Of a stretch of DNA of 7,270 nt, positions 1 through 5,578 are shown in pieces. Source of the stretch: Saccharicrinis sp050296935 (GTDB taxonomy: Bacteria; Bacteroidota; Bacteroidia; Bacteroidales; Marinilabiliaceae); contig JBNKRV010000013.1 in NCBI GenBank assembly GCA_050296935.1, positions 1 to 7,270 of the forward strand, read 5' to 3'. Below the pieces are notes generated by a model, which worked only from the letters and a program-made list of their open reading frames with translations, was not told the origin of the DNA and searched no databases. Positions within the stretch are counted from its first letter, which is position 1. Every line of letters starts with the position of its first letter. The position numbers and the translations under genes were made by a program.

Positions 1-140
1 AGCTATGAATGTCACTTATAAATACCGATTTTCTGCGTCATATTTGCTTACCATAGCCCGCTATGCTTTCGCAAACATTCCTTGAAACTCAATATTTATA
101 AGCGATTTGAGCCATTAATTTTATATCGAACTCAGGTTAA
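1..140. repeat. Palindromic dispersed repeat, left copy (truncated by window edge)
   Basis: This non-coding stretch lies beyond the 3' end of the SpmA-SpmB gene and is an imperfect inverted repeat of itself. Its centre is the near-palindrome CATAGC-CC-GCTATG (52-65). Flanking it, TTTGC (43-47) mirrors GCAAA (71-75), and CTTATAAATA (15-24) mirrors TATTTATAAG (93-102), almost exactly in register around position 58.5. The outer arm at 117-140 reads, on the minus strand, as a terminal sequence beginning TTAACCTGAGTTCGA; its partner would fall just outside the window, giving a full length near 163 bp. A related inverted copy occupies 7130-7270. No transposase fragment is visible, so a MITE-like or REP-like element, or the end of an insertion sequence, are all possible. 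The repeat structure is seen directly; the mobile nature is inferred. Confidence 0.7.
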
Positions 141-192
141 TAGGAAAATAAATATTAAGGCTATGTGTTTTCTAAAACTCTTCATATTATAC

Positions 193-1434
193 TTATCCAA
201 AAAACATATATCCAATGATTATTGAAGCAATAATGCCTGCAAAATCGGCTATTAGTCCGCACCCGATAGCATGTCTTGTTTTTTTAATACCAACAGACCC
301 AAAATAAACAGCTATAATATAAAAGGTTGTATCCGTTGCACCTTGAACTGTAGAAGCAATCTTTGCAGCAAAAGAGTCTACCCCGAAACTTTCAGTATTA
401 CTAAAAAGTTCCACCATCATACCTCTGGCACCACTACCACTTAGTGGTTTCATTAATGCGGTTGGTAAAGCATCTACAAATCGAGTATCTATTCCAAAGA
501 ATATACAGATTTCCTTAATGCCGTCGGTAAGAAAATCCATTGCTCCGGAAGTTCGGAATAAACCAATGGCAACTAAAATAGCTACCAAATAAGGTATGAT
601 TTTAATGGCAATCTGAAATCCATCCTTTGCTCCTTCAATAAAAGATTCATAAACGTTTACTTTTTTACGGATTGCTGCAATAAGAAAAATCATTATTATT
701 GAAAACAGAATAATGTTTGAACCCACCAGAGAAATATTTTTTATATCTTCTTTAGGTAGGGTGGATAGCCAATAAATAAGTCCACAAATAATTGTGGTTA
801 GTCCTCCCAGATATCCAATGATTACTTTATCAAACAGTTTTATTTTTTGAACAAAGGCAACTGATAATATTCCGGCTAACGTGGAGAAAAATGTGGCTAA
901 TAAAATCGGAATAAATATATCTGCCGGATTGGCAGCTCCAAACTGAGCCCGATAAACCATAATACTTACCGGAATAATAGTTAATCCGGAGGTGTTAAGC
1001 ACCAAAAACATTATTTGAGCATTACTAGCTGTGTCTTCTGATTTATTTTGTTCCTGTAATTGGTTCATGGCTTTTAAACCCATGGGTGTGGCAGCATTAT
1101 CCAAACCTAACATATTAGCAGACAGATTCATCATGATAGTGCCGAACACAGGATGATTTTTAGGTAACGATGGGAATAATCGGTTAAACAATGGACCAAT
1201 TAATCTGGACAATGCAGAAACGATTCCACCCCGTTCTCCAATTTTCATAAATCCCAACCATAAGGATAAAACTCCGGTTAATCCTAAAGATATTTCAAAT
1301 CCGACCTTGGCATTACTGAATGTAGAATTCATTAAATCAGGAAATATTTCCATGTCGCCAAATACAATTAAGCGTATTAATGCAATAATAAAGGAGATGA
1401 TGAAAAAACCAATCCAGATATAGTTGAGAACCAT
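193..1434 (-). CDS. SpmA-SpmB fusion membrane protein (spore maturation / nucleoside recognition Gate-domain family)
   Basis: A 413-residue polytopic membrane protein carrying two Gate (nucleoside recognition) halves in one chain. The N-terminal half (about 1-200) is SpmA-like, with the conserved stretch at 103-123 (NLSAN, then LGLDNAATP) and LNTSGLTIIP at 146-155. The C-terminal half (about 235-413) is SpmB-like, with EGAKDGF (267-273), LPTALMKPLSGSGARG (323-338) and QGATDTTFY (364-372) followed by GSVGIKKTRHAI. Many hydrophobic segments suggest a multi-span inner-membrane protein. In Bacillus the separate SpmA and SpmB proteins affect spore core dehydration; fused forms are known in non-sporulating Bacteroidota, where the substrate and role are unknown. 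The start gives a normal N-terminal membrane segment, and no Shine-Dalgarno precedes it. It lies 179 bp beyond the nim-like gene, so co-transcription is uncertain. The family call is firm; the function is not. Confidence 0.9.
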   Translation of the reverse strand: MVLNYIWIGFFIISFIIALIRLIVFGDMEIFPDLMNSTFSNAKVGFEISLGLTGVLSLWLGFMKIGERGGIVSALSRLIGPLFNRLFPSLPKNHPVFGTIMMNLSANMLGLDNAATPMGLKAMNQLQEQNKSEDTASNAQIMFLVLNTSGLTIIPVSIMVYRAQFGAANPADIFIPILLATFFSTLAGILSVAFVQKIKLFDKVIIGYLGGLTTIICGLIYWLSTLPKEDIKNISLVGSNIILFSIIMIFLIAAIRKKVNVYESFIEGAKDGFQIAIKIIPYLVAILVAIGLFRTSGAMDFLTDGIKEICIFFGIDTRFVDALPTALMKPLSGSGARGMMVELFSNTESFGVDSFAAKIASTVQGATDTTFYIIAVYFGSVGIKKTRHAIGCGLIADFAGIIASIIIGYMFFG

Positions 1435-1453
1435 AATGTGTATTGTTTAGATT

Positions 1454-1470
1454 TATAACAAATGGTTATA
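1454..1470. promoter_or_regulatory. Inverted repeat just upstream of the SpmA-SpmB gene
   Basis: TATAAC (1454-1459) and GTTATA (1465-1470) form a perfect 6-bp inverted repeat with a 5-base spacer, 20-36 bases upstream of the start codon at 1434. It sits within a 179-bp gap (1435-1613) that otherwise shows no gene and no clear TAnnTTTG promoter element. It could be an operator or a weak leader hairpin. In such AT-rich DNA a repeat of this size can arise by chance, so the call is tentative. Confidence 0.2.
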
Positions 1471-1613
1471 TGAAAATTCTATTTCGTAATATATAAAAAT
1501 ATAACCTTTTATTTTACAGACATAATTATATCCAGAGCACGAGAATCTTTTTATACAAAGCTCTGTATGTAGTAATTGAACTAATAAGGAACAACATTTA
1601 ATTAAAGCCACTA

Positions 1614-2117
1614 TTAAAATGATCTTTTAACCGTTTTGTCGTCTTGGTATTTTTCATGAGGTGCACCAAACTCTTTGCAGGTAATCTTATCAATTGGTAC
1701 TTCCCATATTTTTACATTGCGAATAGCAGGTTCTGAATATTTGAATTTCTTATCAGAATATTGCTCCATAATAATGTTTAGTGCTTCTTCCTTCCTTGCA
1801 GAATCTTCTTGAAAATTTACTTTACCCCAGGCTACAACACTTTTTGATTTCATTCTGTAGCTGCATGCAACTTCCGGGTGTTGAAAAACCAATTCATGAT
1901 CGGTACTGAAGGTAACACAAATGTTGTTATTGTTGTTCAAGATGTCAATAATCCGACCTTCGGGAGCTGAATGCAAATAGATTACATTGTCTCTGTATCC
2001 AAAATTCATAGGCAATACATAAGGAATATCCCCATCAACTACCCCAACAAAACAGACATCACAATTTTTAATGATGGTTTCAATACGTTCGTTATTTAAA
2101 TGTTCTACGGTTTTCAT
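1614..2117 (-). CDS. Pyridoxamine 5'-phosphate oxidase-like, NimA-related flavin-binding protein
   Basis: A 167-residue cytosolic protein of the FMN-binding split-barrel fold, closest by motif to the Pyridox_ox_2 group that includes the 5-nitroimidazole resistance reductases NimA-J. Family hallmarks are DGDIPYVLPMNFGY (28-41), the strand IYLHSAPEGR (46-55) with His49 at the place of the conserved Nim histidine, and a late WEVPIDKITCKE segment (138-149) matching the Nim C-terminal pattern. Length fits the family (about 155-180). An unusual run of five Asn lies at 61-65. Members bind FMN, or sometimes F420 or heme, and most have no known substrate; nitroimidazole reduction cannot be claimed from sequence. 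It is not PdxH, which is longer and has other substrate-binding motifs. It starts 68 bp after dnaG, with a weak terminator between, so its own promoter is possible. No Shine-Dalgarno is evident. Confidence 0.85.
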   Translation of the reverse strand: MKTVEHLNNERIETIIKNCDVCFVGVVDGDIPYVLPMNFGYRDNVIYLHSAPEGRIIDILNNNNNICVTFSTDHELVFQHPEVACSYRMKSKSVVAWGKVNFQEDSARKEEALNIIMEQYSDKKFKYSEPAIRNVKIWEVPIDKITCKEFGAPHEKYQDDKTVKRSF

Positions 2118-2160
2118 TGCTCAGTTATATATATTCAGTAATATCAATTATTAACGTTGT

Positions 2161-2181
2161 AAAAAAAAACAGATTACTGTT
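2161..2181 (-). terminator. Weak intrinsic terminator after dnaG
   Basis: Read on the minus strand, AACAG-TAAT-CTGTT forms a 5-bp stem with a 4-base loop, followed at once by a long uninterrupted T tract (the A run at 2161-2169 on the plus strand). It begins 5 bases after the dnaG stop codon and before the nim-like gene. The stem is short with only two G-C pairs, so it probably gives partial termination and lowers expression of the downstream genes relative to dnaG. Confidence 0.5.
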
Positions 2182-2185
2182 GCAT

Positions 2186-4144
2186 TTATAAAATGGTTCG
2201 GTTTCCCAATTCTTTTGAAAACAAAGCTTGTAACTGCTGTAGCCTTGAGATTGTTTGCATTAAATCAAGCAATTTATCTTCATCCATTGCTTGCTCAGCA
2301 ATTTTAAGTTCCTGTCTTTTTTCTTCAATAAGGCGTTTTACTTTTTTAAGTTTTAATTCATTCATAATCTTTGGAACCAGAGAATGAAGGATCAATTCTT
2401 CTTCCAGATTTCCGGCATTAAAGCGGGAATGAATTTTACTTAAAGTATGCTCTTTACTTAATAAATCGGAGGCAAGCTGACTGACTTCTGTATCCATATT
2501 GCTTACAAAATATTTAGATGCGTCAAAACCCGCTTTATTACAATTCTCTTCGTACAGATCAAATATTTTTTTATACAAGGGGTTTTCACTCACCAATTCA
2601 TCTTCTTTAAGTTGAGAAATAATATAGTCTCCCACACTTATATTTTCTTCCCCTTCCTCTAATGTTTCCTCATCGAGCAAATTCATATGCCCAAATTTCA
2701 TTATAAACCTTACGATTTCTCTTTCTTCATTTTCAAATGGATTTTGAGAAGAAAAGGTTGAGTTTGTGATGACAGGTGCTTGTTGCGGGACAGGTCTGCT
2801 ATTAGTTTGATAGTTATTGTTATATCCCTCCTGTCGTTTTTTGCGGGTTATTTTTCCAATTTCATCGTACAGAACCTGTTCTTTAACTTGCATTAAAGTA
2901 CTGCATTCTTTTACATACTCACCGCGTACGATAGCTTCCGGAATAACAGAAATTGTTCTAACAATATCCTGTAGGAGATGTGCTCTTTTAACAGGGTCGC
3001 TCTGGGCATCCTTAAGCAACAAGCCGGTTTTAAATTTAATAAAGTCTCCTTCGTTTTCTTCAATATATTTCTGAAGTTCTTCTGCATTTCTGTTTTTAGA
3101 GAATGAGTCAGGATCTTCACCTTCAGGTAGCAATAACACCTTAACATTCATACCTTGTTCTAAAACAAGATCAATTCCTCTAAGTGAAGCTTTAATCCCT
3201 GCAGGGTCGCCATCATAAATAATAGTGATGTTAGGCGTAAAGCGGGCAATTAGTCTGATCTGATCAACTGTAAGTGCTGTACCTGATGAGGCCACAACAT
3301 TTGTTATTCCTGCCTGATGGAAGGAAATAACATCTGTATATCCCTCCACCAGATAACATCTGTCTTTACGTGTTATTTCTTGTTTGGCCTGATAAATACC
3401 ATATAGGATTTTACTCTTATGGTATATTTCAGATTCCGGGGAATTCAGGTATTTAGCAGTTTTTGCATCCGATTTTAATACCCTACCTCCAAAAGCAGTG
3501 GGTTTACCCGAAATACCATGAATTGGGAAAATTACCCTTCCCCTAAACCTGTCAGCTTTGTAATTGTCACGAACAATAGTTAATCCGCATTTCTCCAGAA
3601 ACTCAACTTTAAAACTATTTTTTAAAGCTTCATCTGTAAATGCTGATCTGGATTCCGGAGAGTATCCTAATTCAAACTTCTGAATAATATCATCTCTGAA
3701 TCCTCTTTCACGAAGATAGGATAACCCCACAGACCGGCCTTCATCTGATTTATGAAGGATATTGGTAAAGTATTTTTGAGCAAAACCAGTTACAGCCAGC
3801 ATGCTTTCCCGGTCGTTTTTAACCTGTTGCTGTTCCGGACTAAGTTCAACTTCCTCAATGTGAATATGGAATTTATTTCCCAGGTATTTAATGGCATCAA
3901 TAAACGATAGTTGTTCAACATCCATTAAAAAATTTACGGCATTACCCCCTTTCCCACATCCAAAGCATTTATAAATTCCTTTATGCGGCGAAACAGTAAA
4001 AGAGGGTGTTTTTTCATTGTGGAATGGACAATTTCCAATATAGTTAATTCCTCGCTTTCGCAAAGAAACAAACTCCGAAACCACATCAATTATCTGTGCC
4101 TGCGATGTTTCTACAATCCTATCTACCGTACCCTGATCGACCAT
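2186..4144 (-). CDS. dnaG: DNA primase DnaG
   Basis: This is the replicative primase that makes RNA primers at the fork with the DnaB helicase. The 652-residue protein has the three expected parts. The N-terminal CHC2 zinc-binding domain has ligands Cys39, His42, Cys60 and Cys63 (NCPFHNEKTPSF, then YKCFGCGKGGN). The RNA polymerase core contains the basic motif RFRGRVIFPI (199-208) and a TOPRIM subdomain with VEGYTD (Glu267, Asp271) and YDGDPAG (Asp311, Asp313), the metal-binding acidic residues; EDPDS follows at 343-347. Residues about 433-470 form an Asn/Gln/Pro/Ser-rich linker. The C-terminal part (about 475-652) should be the helicase-interaction region, but it is poorly conserved and ends in a charged, probably coiled-coil helix (about 595-645). 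Length is usual for Bacteroidota. The start places the zinc domain at the normal distance from the N-terminus, and a TAnnTTTG box lies 39-46 bases upstream. Confidence 0.97.
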   Translation of the reverse strand: MVDQGTVDRIVETSQAQIIDVVSEFVSLRKRGINYIGNCPFHNEKTPSFTVSPHKGIYKCFGCGKGGNAVNFLMDVEQLSFIDAIKYLGNKFHIHIEEVELSPEQQQVKNDRESMLAVTGFAQKYFTNILHKSDEGRSVGLSYLRERGFRDDIIQKFELGYSPESRSAFTDEALKNSFKVEFLEKCGLTIVRDNYKADRFRGRVIFPIHGISGKPTAFGGRVLKSDAKTAKYLNSPESEIYHKSKILYGIYQAKQEITRKDRCYLVEGYTDVISFHQAGITNVVASSGTALTVDQIRLIARFTPNITIIYDGDPAGIKASLRGIDLVLEQGMNVKVLLLPEGEDPDSFSKNRNAEELQKYIEENEGDFIKFKTGLLLKDAQSDPVKRAHLLQDIVRTISVIPEAIVRGEYVKECSTLMQVKEQVLYDEIGKITRKKRQEGYNNNYQTNSRPVPQQAPVITNSTFSSQNPFENEEREIVRFIMKFGHMNLLDEETLEEGEENISVGDYIISQLKEDELVSENPLYKKIFDLYEENCNKAGFDASKYFVSNMDTEVSQLASDLLSKEHTLSKIHSRFNAGNLEEELILHSLVPKIMNELKLKKVKRLIEEKRQELKIAEQAMDEDKLLDLMQTISRLQQLQALFSKELGNRTIL

Positions 4145-4182
4145 TTATTATTTCTGCTTAACTACAACTATATTGAGGAATA

Positions 4183-4190
4183 CAAAGATA
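4183..4190 (-). promoter_or_regulatory. Bacteroidota-type -7 box for dnaG
   Basis: On the minus strand this reads TATCTTTG, an exact match to the TAnnTTTG -7 consensus of the Bacteroidota primary sigma factor. It would place the transcript start near 4176 and give a leader of roughly 30 bases before the dnaG ATG. TTTG sequences occur upstream, but none at the ideal spacing of about 19-20 bases for the -33 element, so the promoter is only partly matched. Confidence 0.5.
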
Positions 4191-4197
4191 CAAATTG

Positions 4198-4217
4198 AAG
4201 TGACAAAGACATCACTT
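4198..4217. promoter_or_regulatory. Perfect inverted repeat at the -33 region of the dnaG promoter
   Basis: AAGTGA (4198-4203) and TCACTT (4212-4217) are a perfect 6-bp inverted repeat separated by 8 bases. It lies just upstream of the dnaG -7 box, across the place where the -33 element would be. This is the size and position of a binding site for a dimeric regulator. No regulator gene is present in the window, and chance cannot be excluded. Confidence 0.3.
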
Positions 4218-4254
4218 TATATCCGCTTAAAGTATTCCGGCTCACATATACTCT

Positions 4255-4271
4255 GATATTATGAAAATATC
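4255..4271. promoter_or_regulatory. Small AT-rich inverted repeat in the dnaG-pdxB divergent region
   Basis: GATATT (4255-4260) and AATATC (4266-4271) form a perfect 6-bp inverted repeat around a 5-base spacer, midway in the 251-bp gap between the divergent dnaG and pdxB genes. It could be an operator for either gene. It is AT-rich and lacks any supporting context. The rest of the gap holds no gene that I can support. Confidence 0.15.
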
Positions 4272-4370
4272 GATGGACATAACGTACAATTTATGCATTA
4301 AATAGAGATTCCTATAAAAACAGTTGGTTTTCTTAGAGGTTCTTTCAATGCACAATTCCAATTTCTTCAC

Positions 4371-4378
4371 TACTTTTG
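4371..4378 (+). promoter_or_regulatory. Bacteroidota-type -7 box for pdxB-gnd
   Basis: TACTTTTG matches the TAnnTTTG consensus exactly and is followed by CACC, a context common in Bacteroidota promoters. The predicted transcript start is near 4384, about ten bases before the chosen pdxB ATG at 4396. A good -33 TTTG is not evident; TTTC in TTCTTTCAATG (about 4340-4350) is the nearest candidate. This box lies inside the longer open frame that begins at 4324, which argues against that earlier start. Confidence 0.6.
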
Positions 4379-4395
4379 CACCAATACAATTTGAT

Positions 4396-5532
4396 ATGAT
4401 AAAAATTATTGCCGATAATAAAATACCTTTTTTGCAGGGTATTTTAGAACCTTATGCAGATGTTACATATTTGCCCGGTGTCCAGACAGGCTCCCGGGAA
4501 ATTAAAGAAGCAGATGCATTAATTACAAGAACTCGTACCCGGTGTTCTGAGGAAAATTTAAAAGGAAGTAAGGTCCAGGTTATTGCGACTGCGACTATTG
4601 GGTTTGACCATATAGATACTGAATTCTGTAATCAAAATAAAATTGTATGGACCAATTCTCCTGGCTGTAATTCTGGTTCAGTAAAGCAATATGTGGCTTC
4701 TGTTTTAGCATCATTTGCACAAAATAAAGGACTGCAGTTAAAAGACCTAACGCTCGGAATCATAGGTGTCGGTAATGTAGGATCAAAAATTAAAGATTTA
4801 GCTGACGGGTTGGAAATGAATGTATTATTGAATGATCCACCAAGAGAAGAAAAGGAAGGGAAGCAGGGGTTTGTTGATTTGGATACTGTTTTATCAGAAT
4901 CGGATATTATAACTATTCATGTACCACTGAAGCGAGAAGGCCGTTTTGCAACTTTTCATCTCGGTAATCAAACTTTTTTTAAACGGTGCAAGTCAGATGT
5001 AATTATCATCAATAGTTCCAGGGGAGAAGTAATAGATAACATAGATTTGTTAGAGGCTATAAATAATAATGTAATAAAGGGTGCGGTACTGGATGTGTGG
5101 GAAGGCGAACCCAATATCAATTTAGATTTATTATCAAGTGTAGATATTGCAACGCCTCATATTGCTGGATATTCGGTAGATGGAAAGGCGAATGGAACGG
5201 CCATGAGTGTTCAGAGCATAAGTAAGTATTTTGGTTTTCCATTGAATAATTGGTATCCTGATAGTTTACCGGAGCCAGATCAACCGGAAATTATGATTAA
5301 TGGAGAGGGTAAAAGTGATGAAGATGTTTGTGTTGAAGCCATATTACATACATATGATATTTTGAGTGATGATAAAAAGTTGAGACGTAATCCGGAAAAA
5401 TTCGAAAATCAAAGGGGATCATATCCAGTTCGAAGAGAATTTATGGCCTATACGGTTAAAATTCAAAATGGGTCAGATAATATAGTGGCGCGCTTGAACA
5501 AAATAGGATTTACTAATGTTGAATTAATCTAA
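4396..5532 (+). CDS. pdxB: Erythronate-4-phosphate dehydrogenase PdxB
   Basis: A cytosolic NAD-linked dehydrogenase that oxidises 4-phospho-D-erythronate to 2-oxo-3-hydroxy-4-phosphobutanoate, the second step of the DXP-dependent pyridoxal phosphate pathway. The chosen ATG gives 378 residues starting MIKIIADNKIPF, which matches the usual PdxB beginning and the length of the E. coli enzyme. The open frame extends upstream to 4324 (TTG) and an ATG at 4348, but that 24-residue extension contains the promoter box and looks unlike protein. Domains: D-2-hydroxyacid dehydrogenase catalytic fold with Rossmann motif GIIGVGNVG (121-129), Asp147 of NDPPR at the nucleotide-binding position, and the catalytic triad Arg209 (NSSRGEV), Glu238 (DVWEGEP) and His255 (TPHIAGYS). 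Residues about 290-378 form the PdxB-specific C-terminal dimerisation domain (ending RLNKIGFTNVELI), which separates it from SerA or other family members. It is probably co-transcribed with gnd. Confidence 0.95.
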   Translation: MIKIIADNKIPFLQGILEPYADVTYLPGVQTGSREIKEADALITRTRTRCSEENLKGSKVQVIATATIGFDHIDTEFCNQNKIVWTNSPGCNSGSVKQYVASVLASFAQNKGLQLKDLTLGIIGVGNVGSKIKDLADGLEMNVLLNDPPREEKEGKQGFVDLDTVLSESDIITIHVPLKREGRFATFHLGNQTFFKRCKSDVIIINSSRGEVIDNIDLLEAINNNVIKGAVLDVWEGEPNINLDLLSSVDIATPHIAGYSVDGKANGTAMSVQSISKYFGFPLNNWYPDSLPEPDQPEIMINGEGKSDEDVCVEAILHTYDILSDDKKLRRNPEKFENQRGSYPVRREFMAYTVKIQNGSDNIVARLNKIGFTNVELI

Positions 5533-5550
5533 AAAACAGATAACCCAAAG

Positions 5551-5563
5551 TCACATCTTGTGA
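5551..5563. promoter_or_regulatory. Short perfect inverted repeat in the pdxB-gnd gap
   Basis: TCACA (5551-5555) and TGTGA (5559-5563) form a 5-bp inverted repeat with a 3-base spacer. It is directly upstream of the gnd ribosome-binding sequence AGGAA (5566-5570), 15 bases before the ATG. In RNA it could form a small hairpin next to the ribosome site, or in DNA an operator. The half-site order is opposite to a Crp site (TGTGA then TCACA), so a Crp call is not warranted. Confidence 0.25.
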
Positions 5564-5578
5564 ATAGGAAATAAATAA

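Noticed and set aside
167..178. GTTTT-CT-AAAAC palindrome after the SpmA-SpmB stop as a terminator
   Set aside because: It has only A/T pairs plus one G-C, a two-base loop and no following T tract, so no terminator can be supported for this gene.
1533..1565. Hairpin CAGAGC/GCTCTG with a 21-base loop between the nim-like and SpmA-SpmB genes
   Set aside because: The 6-bp stem with a large loop and no T run on either strand is too weak to call a terminator or structured RNA.
2193..3147. Open frames within dnaG (plus-strand 2193-2387 and 2817-3074, minus-strand 2911-3147 in another frame)
   Set aside because: They lie wholly inside the intact dnaG coding sequence and translate to Cys/Ser-rich or otherwise unprotein-like sequences, typical of chance frames.
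3983..4198. Plus-strand 71-codon open frame across the dnaG start and promoter
   Set aside because: It is antisense to the conserved zinc-finger coding region and runs through the dnaG promoter; no family resemblance is seen.
1614..5532. A vitamin B6 cluster made of the PNPOx-fold protein and PdxB
   Set aside because: The small protein belongs to the Nim-like split-barrel group, not PdxH, and lies on the opposite strand beyond dnaG. The shared B6 wording in the names is misleading.
5551..5563. Crp-type binding site
   Set aside because: The half-sites are in the reverse order (TCACA then TGTGA) and the spacer is 3 rather than 6 bases.
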